The notes under the pieces: model-generated | Seen by the model: the letters and a program-made list of their open reading frames with translations, nothing else | Told to the model about the DNA's origin: nothing | The model's database searches: none | Shown: positions 6,410-15,637 of the stretch, in pieces | How the letters are laid out: every line of letters starts with the position of its first letter | Position numbering within the stretch: position 1 is the stretch's first letter | Program-made: the position numbers and the translations under genes | DNA from: Desulfosporosinus sp. OT | GTDB lineage: Bacteria > Bacillota > Desulfitobacteriia > Desulfitobacteriales > Desulfitobacteriaceae | Direction: 5' to 3' | Length of the DNA: 37,623 nt | NCBI RefSeq assembly: GCF_000224515.1 | Contig: NZ_AGAF01000219.1 | Span: 1 to 37,623 of the forward strand

Positions 6410-7044
6410 ATGTCAAGAGAAAAACCACTTTCATTCAAGTTTATCTTACCAATACTTATGATTCTTTTATTAAGTATAGCAGGCTGCGCAAGTAACCCTA
6501 GTAATCCAAGTAAACCGAGCAATCCTGAAATCTCCTCAGGGGGATCAACTTCTCCCGCCCCAGGTATTTCGCAAAATGCTACACCTGGCAGCTCAACCGC
6601 TACAGGGGCAGAGACAAAAGCAGGAGTAGTAACTTATGAGAACTACCTTAAGATTAAGCTCGATACGACGTATGATGATGTAAAAAACATTCTTGGAGAA
6701 GGAAAGAAAAAACAATCGATGCCGACCTTATCAGGTACACCTGGGCAGACCAAGAGAAAAAAATCGTAATTGAAACAAATAAGGGTAAAGTTGAATCTAA
6801 GACTCAGTACGATCTTGGAAAAACCACACCCAAGCTTACCGCTAGACAATTCAATCAAGTCACAACGGGCATGACTGTTGATCAGGTAGTTTCCATCCTT
6901 GGGCCTGATTATCGGGAGGTCAGTTACGAAAAGTCTGCTGGTGCTATCATAAGGTCGCTTATCTGGATGATGCCTAACTCTAAGTTCATTAAGGTTAAAC
7001 TGCAAAATGATAAGGTTACTGATATATATAATTTTCTAAAGTAG
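6410..7044 (+). pseudogene. Lipoprotein with two SmpA/DUF3862-like domains, frameshifted
   Basis: GGAGG precedes the ATG at 6410. Residues 10-28 are a hydrophobic signal ending in a lipobox, LSIAGC. A Ser/Pro/Asn-rich linker follows, then a first domain, YENYLKIKLDTTYDDVKNIL. In the A-rich run near 6700-6715 the frame is lost. In the next frame the domain continues (IRYTWADQEKKIVIETNKGK), followed by a second copy, FNQVTTGMTVDQVVSILGP, ending at 7044. Both copies carry the T-x-(D/E)-(D/Q)-V-x-x-I-L-G pattern of small beta-lactamase-inhibitor-like folds (SmpA/OmlA, DUF3862). One base indel explains the split, so a sequencing error is possible. Confidence 0.78.
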
Positions 7045-7083
7045 TCTCCCCATACTTGTAACTTGTGGAGAGGTAAAAATGAC

Positions 7084-7110
7084 AAGGAGAGCCATTGAGC
7101 TCTCTTTTTT
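7084..7110. terminator. GGAGAGC-stem terminator
   Basis: AAGGAGAGC-cattga-GCTCTCTTTTTT with a good T tract for the plus-strand lipoprotein. It also abuts the stop of the minus-strand gene at 7109. Confidence 0.8.
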
Positions 7111-7357
7111 ACATCTTCCATAGAAACCACTTGCAGGTCCCGATTTCATACTTAATCTCAAACGACCGCAACTCTCCCTTGATCTCGCTCTGGCATCGGA
7201 AGATAAGCATACGATTACCGGCGAGTTTTTCTTCGATGACTGAGACGACCTGCTCGATTTTGAGTTCCTTGTCGTTGAGTTTTATTCGGTGTGGATGGGG
7301 TGTGCCGTCAAGATCGAACCATGTAAGGACTTCGACGGGGGTGGATAGAATTTTCAT
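7109..7357 (-). CDS. Hypothetical protein downstream of the methylase
   Basis: An 82-residue protein whose ATG overlaps the stop of the methylase frame (ATGA at 7357-7354), so the two were translationally coupled. The sequence VEVLTWFDLDGTPHPHRIKL, then VVSVIEEKLAGNRMLIFRCQ, suggests a small beta-rich domain. It is intact although its upstream partner is frameshifted. No family is recognised. Other small proteins coupled to phage-type D12 methylases suggest a role tied to the element, which is inference. Confidence 0.65.
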   Translation of the reverse strand: MKILSTPVEVLTWFDLDGTPHPHRIKLNDKELKIEQVVSVIEEKLAGNRMLIFRCQSEIKGELRSFEIKYEIGTCKWFLWKM

Positions 7358-8126
7358 TCAACCACCCTCATTTCATAATTACTTATAAATAGTTCGTTGG
7401 CCATACTGCTTTTGTCGGTTCTGCAAACTGAATACCTTACTTCTACCTGTTTAATGTTAAACCCAGAATATAACTTTCGGATCTCCGAGTGATCATTAAT
7501 GCTCAATAAGAATTTCCCATCTATTTTAGCCAGGCATTCCTTCAGCCTGACGTGATCTTCCTTAGAAAATGGTTTGCTTCCTTGACTTGTATAATCAGCT
7601 AAGCCGTAATATGGCGGATCGCAATAGAAAAACGTAGAGCTTCGATCATAACTGGATATTATTTTTTCGACATCCCTATTTTCAATAATTGTATTAACCA
7701 ACCTATCCCTTACGGATGTTATGTTATCCCTTACTCGCTCGAGGAGCATTGGCGGCTTCTTTAAGGGGGTAATCATAAAATCCTTCATCAATGCTCCAAA
7801 GCTGAAGTGTAATAGGTAATAGAATCTGACCGCTCGGTTTACTTCTGATGTTCCAGCGATACTTAATGTCTTGTATTTCTGAAATATCTCTCTTGAAATA
7901 AGTATATAGTCAAATGCCTGAATGAATTGTTCGGGCTTTTCTTTTACGACTCGAAAGAAGTTAACGAGTTCGGAATTAATGTCATTACGTCAGAAGACTG
8001 TTTTTCGAAGAGGACCCAGCCAGCACCGCCGAAGGGCTCGCAATAACATATATGCTTTGGTATCATTTCCACAATGGTTTTTCTTAGTCTATATTTGCCG
8101 CCCATCCATTTGATTGGACTATTCAC
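7354..8126 (-). pseudogene. D12-class adenine-N6 DNA methyltransferase, frameshifted
   Basis: Starts with MNSPIKWMGGKYRLRKTIVE at 8126. The SAM-binding motif is EPFGGAGWVLF. After SSDV the frame is lost near 7980 by an apparent one-base deletion. It resumes one frame over with NDINSELVNFFRVVKEK and continues to FFYCDPPYYG, the catalytic DPPY motif, and the end at 7354. The joined protein would be about 257 residues, normal for Dam/DpnM-like enzymes that methylate N6 of adenine, often in GATC. No cognate nuclease is near, so it was an orphan phage-type methylase. Confidence 0.85.
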
Positions 8127-8146
8127 GTTGATCCCCCTTACTAGCC

Positions 8147-8201
8147 CAGCAAAAAATTAGCCGCAATTTGGAAACGCCAAATTGTGGCTAATTTTTTGCT
8201 G
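8147..8201. repeat. 25-bp inverted repeat hairpin
   Basis: Two 25-bp arms (8147-8171 and 8177-8201) pair with one mismatch around a 5-nt loop. The arms contain A6/T6, so on either strand the stem could end transcription. It lies upstream of the methylase and before the cytochrome gene. It may be a bidirectional terminator or a tiny MITE. Confidence 0.6.
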
Positions 8202-8419
8202 AAAACTTGCGATTTTACGTGTTAAATTTATTTTTCAACTCCAAAATGGAACCCCTTACCAATTAAGGCAGGAGAACTTTTTGACGCCTGTGTCCGGAGG
8301 TTTATTGCGCAATGCCCGATGGGCTTAACTTCTCCTATTTAATCTAATGCATAATCAAATTTCTACGGTGCATTATAACCTTATTCAATTGTGTGTAGTA
8401 TTATTATTGGAGGAACTTA

Positions 8420-8893
8420 GTGAAGAAACCTTATTTTATTATACTAGCTGTAATATTTGCATATGCGTTATTCCGAGGCAGTTACTGGGTTGCCACTCTA
8501 CCAGGGTCATGCGTGGTTTGTCATGAGATTAAACCTTACTTTACTTCTTGGAAGAAGTCTCCTCATAGTAGTATACCTTGCATGAAATGTCATGAGAAAA
8601 GGGGTCCGTTTGGTAAGATTGAAAGTACTTTAAAGCACGGGATAAGAGGTATGTATCTTCAAATGACCGGGGAATTTGGTTCTCTCAAGCCGGGAAACGA
8701 AAGTCTTCCAATTAACAATTGCATTACATGTCACATAGGAAAAATAAAATCTTATAAAGATACTCCCCTAATGCCGAAAGATCATCTAGAATTACTGAGA
8801 AAAGACTCGCCTTGTATTAACTGCCATCGTGATACAGGTCATGAAACAGGATTAGCGGCTAATGATGTAGATGTATTTGAAAATAATAAATAG
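8420..8893 (+). CDS. Tetrahaem NapC/NirT-type c cytochrome (NrfH-like)
   Basis: A 157-residue protein with GTG start at 8420 and GGAGGAAC upstream. Residues 6-24 are a membrane anchor (FIILAVIFAYALFRGSYWV) that stays uncleaved and faces haems outside the membrane. Four CxxCH haem sites are visible: CVVCH, CMKCH, CITCH and CINCH. SCVVCHEIKPYFTSWKKSPH is the NapC/NirT family pattern. Such proteins take electrons from menaquinol and pass them to a periplasmic reductase. No reductase gene is near, so the partner is unknown. It is intact and is cargo of the element; a group II intron is inserted a few bases after its stop. Confidence 0.85.
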   Translation: MKKPYFIILAVIFAYALFRGSYWVATLPGSCVVCHEIKPYFTSWKKSPHSSIPCMKCHEKRGPFGKIESTLKHGIRGMYLQMTGEFGSLKPGNESLPINNCITCHIGKIKSYKDTPLMPKDHLELLRKDSPCINCHRDTGHETGLAANDVDVFENNK

Positions 8894-8899
8894 CAAACG

Positions 8900-10380
8900 A
8901 TCGGGTAGGAGGTCACCCATTATTTGAGTGACCGACCTCCCACACCACCGTGCGTACCGTTAGGTACACGGCGGTTCCTTAGTTTACGCTGTGACTTGTC
9001 GATAATACTCTGAAAAGAATATAAATTCAAACCCTTTAATAACATTGTTCGTTAGGGATTTGGATAGGATTGGGCTATTGGTTGTTCTCCAGTAGCTCTT
9101 TCTTGTGTTTGCGTATTCCCATGCTTTCTGTTCATGGATTCCCAGCGATTTAAGCATTTTCAGCTTTGTCTTCACTCGTTTCCACTGCTTCCAGTAAATC
9201 ATGCGGATCCGCCTTCTCATCCATTCATCAGTTTGCAAGAGCAACTTCTTCATGTCCGCTAACTTGAAGTAATTTATCCACCCCATGATGTAGCGTCTAA
9301 GTTTTGTGGCTCTGAGTTCATTTCCCATTCCGTTGCTTCTGGAAGTGAATTCTTTAACCATGCCGCGCATCTTCACCACCGATTTTGGATGTATTCTGAT
9401 CCTCGTTTTGCCTTTCATTTGGTAAAACGGAATCCAAGAAACTTCACCTTTCCTACGTAGTCGACCACTGTTTTCTCCCGATTCACTTTAAGAAATAGTT
9501 TCTTCTCGATGAAGGGTAAGATATTGTTTAGTGTACGTTTTGCGCTTCTCCTACTCTTGCAGAAGATCATCATATCGTCCGCGTACCGGACAAATCTGTG
9601 GCCCCTTCTTTCAAGTTCCTTGTCCAGTTCATTCAACATGATGTTACTAAGAATTGGACTTAACGGGCCTCCCTGAGGTACGCCGACTTCTGTTTCTTCA
9701 AAGCGTTTTCTGATCACGACTCCTGCTCTCAGGTATTTGTGGACCAGCGATATGACTCTCCCATCTTTGATGGTTCTTGATAGTACTTCTATCAGTTTGC
9801 TTTGATTCACCGTATCGAAGTACTTTTCCAAATCCATATCTACCACATATTTGTATCCTTCATCTATGTTGTCTGACATTTCCTGATGGCATCATGAGCG
9901 CTTCGTCCGGGTCTAAATCCATAGCTATTGTCGGAGAACTGCTTCTCGAAGATCGGTGTGAACTGTTGGGCTATCGCTTGCTGTACCACTCGGTCTACTA
10001 CTGTAGGTATTCCAAGATTTCTTTTCTTTCCGTCTTCCTTTGGTATTTCTACCCTTCTGACGGGATTAGGACGGTATTTTCCGTCCAAGATTGACTGCCT
10101 GAGTTGGCTTCCGTTTTCTTTGAGATATCGCAGAAGTTCATCCACTCCCATCCCATCGACTCCGTAAGCTCCTTTGTTTGACTTGACTCTCTTGAACGTA
10201 TGGTTCATGTTGTCTTTGCCTACTACTCCCTCAAGTAATCGTTCCTTCGAATGGTTTGCGTCGGTGCTGTTGTTTTCAGTGATCCTCACAGAACTGTGCG
10301 CTCCCGCATATCCTTCGTGTTCCGCACTATTCTTTTGGGGTGAGCCTTCCTTTTGACTTTCATCTGCTGGAAGTTGGCTG
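8900..10380 (-). mobile_element. Group II intron, 5'-truncated
   Basis: The 3' end is clear on the minus strand. A domain V hairpin spans 8977-8945 (begins GAACCGCCGTGTACC). A domain VI hairpin, GGTCACTC...GGGTGACC, follows, and the end is CTACCCGAT at about 8900. The reverse transcriptase frames fill 8984-10,289. Only about 90 bp separate the protein start from the integrase remnant, far less than the roughly 500 bp of domains I-III expected upstream of the coding region. The ribozyme therefore lacks its 5' part. The exact 5' junction (10,300-10,382) cannot be fixed by eye. Confidence 0.8.
8984..10289 (-). pseudogene. ltrA: Group II intron reverse transcriptase/maturase (LtrA-like), three pieces
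   Basis: Piece 1 (10,289-9864) holds the RT-0/1/2 region, NKGAYGVDGMGVDELLRYLK and IPTVVDRVVQQAIAQ, SYGFRPGRSAHDAI. Piece 2 (9879-9415) has VDMDLEKYFDTVN, GVPQGGPLSPILSNI and the catalytic VRYADDMMIF. Piece 3 (9418-8984) has RVHPKS-type IRIHPKSVVKM and maturase domain X (LRRYIMGWINYFKLAD). The pieces are separated by two single-base shifts, near 9870 (after RKCQ) and at 9415-9418 (ATGA overlap after GFRFTK). No HNH endonuclease domain follows. The protein is inactive as read. Confidence 0.88.
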
Positions 10381-10381
10381 A

Positions 10382-10591
10382 ACTTCGCTTCACTCCCTCA
10401 GACATACGCATACTTCTTTGTTGGCTGAAGCCGGAGCGACTTTACCGAAAATAATGGATAGACTAGGGCATGTCGACGATGCTACAACAAGGACAATTTA
10501 CCTTCATATAACTAAGCCCAAAAAGAAAGAGACGTCTCAAAAGTTCAGCGAACTAATGAAAACGTCTCTTATAAAAAATTTGCCATTGTGA
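10382..10591 (+). pseudogene. Integrase of this element, only the C-terminus left
   Basis: In frame from 10,382 it reads TSLHSLRHTHTSLLAEAG, containing the HxLRHTH box with catalytic Arg and His. Then come IMDRLGHVDDATT and TIYLHITK with the nucleophile Tyr, ending with TGA at 10,589-10,591. An in-frame stop (10,379) and the intron lie immediately upstream, so the N-terminal two thirds are gone. It is the paralogue of the integrase end at 2-181, and its stop is 61 bp from the right att core. The element therefore cannot excise by itself. Confidence 0.85.
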
Positions 10592-10605
10592 GCAAAATGT
10601 GAGCA
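10586..10605. repeat. 20-bp end repeat, right copy
   Basis: Exact copy of 409-428, overlapping the integrase stop codon and 48 bp from the right att core. See the left copy for structure. Confidence 0.6.
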
Positions 10606-10652
10606 TTTATGGTTGCCTATGATGCAGAGTCCAGTAACACCAATGATTACAT

Positions 10653-12331
<1,679 letters not shown>

Positions 12332-12351
12332 TTAATTTGAGTCTTATAAAT

Positions 12352-12636
12352 CTAGCCAATAATAGCCAAAATATCTGCTTCTTTCAGAATTAAGTACTCT
12401 TCGCCCTCATACTTAACTTCGGTGCCGGCATATTTGGAATAAATTACTCTATCGCTTACTTTAACGTCAAGAGCAATGCGAACACCCTTTTCCATTTTAC
12501 CAGGACCTACAGCGACTACTTCGCCCTCTTGTGGCTTTTCCTTAGCGGTATCTGGCATAATGATTCCGCTCTTAGTTTTTTCTTCCATCGGGAGTGCTTT
12601 AATGATCACCCGGTCTGCGAGAGGTTTAATGTTCAT
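12352..12636 (-). CDS. groS: Co-chaperonin GroES (Cpn10)
   Basis: 94 residues: [20 protein letters not shown], the mobile loop [20 protein letters not shown] that contacts GroEL, and a C-terminal beta strand ending EADILAIIG. Length is normal. It forms the seven-fold lid on GroEL. AAGGAGGGA precedes the ATG. First gene of the groS-groL operon. Confidence 0.97.
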   Translation of the reverse strand: MNIKPLADRVIIKALPMEEKTKSGIIMPDTAKEKPQEGEVVAVGPGKMEKGVRIALDVKVSDRVIYSKYAGTEVKYEGEEYLILKEADILAIIG

Positions 12637-12687
12637 GAAGAAAAGTCCCTCCTTAATGTTTTTAATTAATATTTTATTTAATATTTG

Positions 12688-12714
12688 TTAGCACTCGACT
12701 CTGTTGAGTGCTAA
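12688..12714. promoter_or_regulatory. CIRCE operator (HrcA site)
   Basis: A perfect TTAGCACTC-N9-GAGTGCTAA inverted repeat in the 5' leader, just downstream of the promoter. HrcA binds it to repress groSL until heat stress. Confidence 0.97.
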
Positions 12715-12727
12715 CAATATATCTATA

Positions 12728-12756
12728 ATAATATGCAAGGGACCGCCGGAAAGCAA
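12728..12756 (-). promoter_or_regulatory. groSL promoter (sigma-A type)
   Basis: Minus strand: -35 TTGCTT (12,756-12,751), 17-bp spacer, -10 TATTAT (12,733-12,728), directly before CIRCE. Confidence 0.7.
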
Positions 12757-12928
12757 CCCCCCCAATCTTTGAAAAACATGATTTTATCTTAAAAATTCTT
12801 CTGATATCGTTTAAATACTAACTATTTCAGGCTCTAGTTATAATTAATGCTTTCAAGGCCCCCCCCGGAGCGCATTACCACATCATCTAACCACTATATT
12901 GCCCCGATTTCCATTCTTTTATTCATGA

Positions 12929-13756
12929 TTATGTCTCCATCATCAATTTTTGCTGACGCTGAGAAACTTCCTCGAACATAGACCCCAACGCTTCACAAAC
13001 TCTGGGATTTTCCAGATTAAGAAGATATATCTTTGTTTTTCCAATTTTTAAATTTGAATCCAAATGTTCCTGCTCAATGAGCATATTTTCTTTTAAGGTA
13101 TAACGAATAAAATCTTTAACTTGTGGAACAGATCGTCCCAGAAGTTCTGTCAAAGCAGCTCTCGCTTTCGTTGACGCAACGTAAGGCAAGCGAGTCTGAA
13201 GGCTTCCTATAACTTGGATCCCTTGATCCAAATCGTTCTCTGCACGATACTCTGTTTCAGGTTTTTCATGGAGTAGCCACTGTAAGATATCTTCCCCTTC
13301 GCTGTATGGTTGGAGGGCATGATGAACGCTTCCAGTTACGCCAATTACTTTTACTTCTTTTCCCCAAGCCCGAACCTTTCTCACGAATGAAAGAAAGTCT
13401 CCATCCCCCGTCAACAATAAATACATATCAAAAGTAGACGTTCGTGTAAGCAATATTTCTTGAGCTTCGAGCATTAACTCCAGATCCGCTGCATTATGGC
13501 GGAGTCCCGTACTGGCATAATTGTTTTTCCCAAAGACATGTCGCGTAAAAACATTTGTCTTTTGGAACGTCGTTTGTGTTCTCCAGAACTCTTCTCTATC
13601 GAAGTTAGCGTAAAGATAGATCGCCAATAAATCCACTTTATTACGCGCTGCGTAATATCGTAAATACTCTTCCAATTGCTCGGGTGTTAATTCATAACCC
13701 CGCTCAAGTAATCCTGTCCAGATATTTTCGTAATCGACAAACGCTATGGCTTTCAC
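12929..13756 (-). CDS. NYN-domain (PIN-like) putative ribonuclease, LabA/DUF88 type
   Basis: A 275-residue protein. The GTG at 13,756 is chosen because GAGGTGG lies 6 bp upstream. Residues 1-150 form a NYN domain: AIAFVDYENIW with the first catalytic Asp and Asn, LYANFDRE, NAADLELMLEA, and LLLTGDGDFLSFVRKVRAWG with the second Asp pair. The C-terminal part (ALTELLGRSVPQVKDFIRYT...NMLIEQEHL) looks like a winged-helix or OST-HTH module that could bind nucleic acid. NYN proteins are metal-dependent RNases or close relatives; the substrate is unknown. Transcribed alone between the groSL promoter and the mog terminator. Confidence 0.85.
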   Translation of the reverse strand: MKAIAFVDYENIWTGLLERGYELTPEQLEEYLRYYAARNKVDLLAIYLYANFDREEFWRTQTTFQKTNVFTRHVFGKNNYASTGLRHNAADLELMLEAQEILLTRTSTFDMYLLLTGDGDFLSFVRKVRAWGKEVKVIGVTGSVHHALQPYSEGEDILQWLLHEKPETEYRAENDLDQGIQVIGSLQTRLPYVASTKARAALTELLGRSVPQVKDFIRYTLKENMLIEQEHLDSNLKIGKTKIYLLNLENPRVCEALGSMFEEVSQRQQKLMMET

Positions 13757-13836
13757 AACTTTCCACCTCACAAGCCCCTATGTCTACAATATCATACGCA
13801 AGAATCTGGACAGACGTGACAAGCCGAATCAACGTT

Positions 13837-13869
13837 TAAGGGGTATGCATCAATTAAGCATACCCCTTA
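13837..13869. terminator. Terminator hairpin after mog
   Basis: TAAGGGGTATGC and its exact complement flank an 8-9-nt loop between mog and the NYN gene. No strong T tract follows. Confidence 0.7.
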
Positions 13870-13880
13870 GAACGTTAATG

Positions 13881-14384
13881 TTAGCCAGGTTTCACCGTTG
13901 TTGCGCATTCACTGGCTTCCCCTTTAAGAATCTGAATCCCATGGGGAAGCGCTGGAGCAATCGCCGCAAAGCATTCGCGCACTGCTTTGGGGCTACCCGG
14001 CATATTAATGATGAGTGTTTGTTTCCTGAGGACTGCCACACCTCGACTTAGCATAGCCTTAGGCGTCACTTTTAAGCTTTCCATCCGCATCACTTCCGCA
14101 ATACCCGGCACCATACGATCTGCCACAGCGAGTGTGGCCTCAGGCGTAACATCACGTAGTGAAAATCCGGTTCCACCAGTTGTCAATATTAAGTCCAGAC
14201 TTAACTCATCCGCCCATTGTCGCATTTTTGCTGCAATTAAAGTTTGGTCGTCTGGGAGTACCACATACTCAACGACAGCCCCGTCGATTTCCTGAACAAG
14301 TTTAGCAAGAGCTGGTCCTGAGAGGTCTTCCCTTTCTCCACGCGACCCTTTATCGCTTGCAGTAATGACCCCTACTCGAAGCAT
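13881..14384 (-). CDS. mog: Molybdopterin adenylyltransferase Mog/MoaB family
   Basis: 167 residues with the family's MPT-binding pattern: VGVITASDKGSRG at the start, LTTGGTGFSLRDVTPEAT (residues ~67-84), and INMPGSPKAVRECF near the end. The enzyme adenylates molybdopterin with ATP so that metal can be inserted. Its ATG overlaps the stop of the MOSC gene (TAATG), so the two are translationally coupled. It is the last gene of the moa cluster and is followed by a hairpin. Confidence 0.93.
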   Translation of the reverse strand: MLRVGVITASDKGSRGEREDLSGPALAKLVQEIDGAVVEYVVLPDDQTLIAAKMRQWADELSLDLILTTGGTGFSLRDVTPEATLAVADRMVPGIAEVMRMESLKVTPKAMLSRGVAVLRKQTLIINMPGSPKAVRECFAAIAPALPHGIQILKGEASECATTVKPG

Positions 14385-14818
14385 TATGCTATCACCTCAA
14401 TACTATCTCCTACGCGAACCGCCCCACCTTCTAATAGGCGAATAAAGATTCCTTCTTTAGGCATGACACAGTCTCCAGCTTGATAGAAAATCGCGCATTT
14501 TGTATGACATTCTTTACCGATTTGAGTGACTTCCCCGATACTTGTTTCCCCAATTTTTAACTTTGTCCCGACGGGCAGAGTAAATAATTCTATCCCTTCA
14601 GTCGTCAAGTTCTCAGCAAAATCCCCTGGTCCAACATCCAAACCTTTGTCCTGCATCGTCTTTATGCTCTCCATCGCCAGCAAACTAACCATGCGATGCC
14701 AATCTCCGCCATGTGCGTCTCCTTCAAGACCAAAGTTAACTTTCAAGATCCCTTCGCCCACATTTTTTTTACGCATCCCTTTTTTTTCACTTGTGCAAAC
14801 AGCTAATATTTTGCCCAT
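14384..14818 (-). CDS. MOSC-domain protein
   Basis: A 144-residue single MOSC domain. The ATG at 14,818 fits GAGG at about 10 bp upstream better than the GTG at 14,833. Visible features are GLEGDAHGGDWHR with conserved Asp/His, AENLTTEGIEL, and IGKECHTKCAIF carrying the conserved Cys that in MOSC proteins is proposed to carry sulfur to molybdenum enzymes. Stand-alone MOSC proteins paired with mog and moaC are common in anaerobes and probably take part in sulfuration or transfer of the cofactor. Coupled to mog through TAATG. Confidence 0.9.
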   Translation of the reverse strand: MGKILAVCTSEKKGMRKKNVGEGILKVNFGLEGDAHGGDWHRMVSLLAMESIKTMQDKGLDVGPGDFAENLTTEGIELFTLPVGTKLKIGETSIGEVTQIGKECHTKCAIFYQAGDCVMPKEGIFIRLLEGGAVRVGDSIEVIA

Positions 14819-15160
14819 CTTATATGTCCTCACTTTCGTCCAAATGCTGCGTATTCATTTATATAGGAAACTTTAATTTATGAAAGTCCACTTTCTAATT
14901 ATTTAGTTAGTCTTATCCAAGTCTTACCGCTACTTCTTCCGAAGGTCATAACTTGAAGACGGATGTTCGAGGTTAAGGCGCTAACAAGAATAGCCGAGTG
15001 TCCCAGTAGCTAAGGATTGCTGGATGCCGGAGGACCTAGACCTAGTATCGCTGAAACTAAGATTCGAACAGGGCGTTCGAGATTAGAGCACCTCAAGGAT
15101 TGTGTCAGGTGCCGTGATGGCGAGAAGTGACCATATTTGAAAACAGAAGCTTAATAACCA
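14819..15160. other. Structured intergenic region without a gene
   Basis: No frame of weight occurs between moaC and the MOSC gene. The interval is unusually rich in short stems: GCACCT/AGGTGC (near 15,089-15,114), CGAACGCCCTGTTCG (minus, near 15,066-15,080) and CTTCCGAAG (near 14,937). Related phrases recur at 14,960 and 15,072 (GTTCGAGGTTA versus GTTCGAGATTA). It may be a structured RNA or a dispersed repeat. It matches no tRNA. Confidence 0.4.
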
Positions 15161-15634
15161 TTAGTCACGTACAAAGTGTCCACTTTTCCCCCCAAGCTTT
15201 TCGACCAAATAAATATCCCCAATTGTCATAGTTTTATCCATGGCTTTACACATGTCGTAAATAGTTAACGCAGCGACACTGACCGCTGTCAAGGCTTCCA
15301 TCTCGACTCCAGTTTTCCCATGTACTTTTACTACCGCTTCAATTTTTACCTCACCGGGATCCTCTAGTTTAAACTTAAGTTTGGCTCCAGTAATCGCTAG
15401 CGGATGACACATAGGTATTAATTGAGATGTCTGCTTTGCAGCCATAATACCCGCAACTTGAGCTACCGCTAAAACATCTCCTTTGGCAATTAGCCCTAAC
15501 CGGATGCGCTCCAATGTATCTGGTTTCATCTGTATCTTCCCACGCGCAACCGCAACACGAGCCGTTTCATTCTTGTCACTAACATCCACCATGCGAGCGC
15601 GACCTTCTTCATCAAAATGCGTTAAATCATCCAA
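15161..15634 (-). CDS. moaC: Cyclic pyranopterin monophosphate synthase MoaC
   Basis: 157 residues. The start is TTG at 15,634 with GGAGGG 6 bp upstream, inside the end of moaA (3-bp gap). Signature segments are [27 protein letters not shown] with the catalytic region, [36 protein letters not shown] and KLGGKSGHF. The enzyme turns the MoaA product 3',8-cH2GTP into cPMP, the first stable Moco precursor. Second gene of the moaA-moaC transcript. Confidence 0.97.
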   Translation of the reverse strand: MDDLTHFDEEGRARMVDVSDKNETARVAVARGKIQMKPDTLERIRLGLIAKGDVLAVAQVAGIMAAKQTSQLIPMCHPLAITGAKLKFKLEDPGEVKIEAVVKVHGKTGVEMEALTAVSVAALTIYDMCKAMDKTMTIGDIYLVEKLGGKSGHFVRD

Positions 15635-15637
15635 TTC

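Noticed and set aside
14990-15110. tRNA gene (GTTCGAATC-like T-loop on minus strand)
   Set aside because: The T-stem does not pair and no acceptor, D or anticodon stem fits around it.
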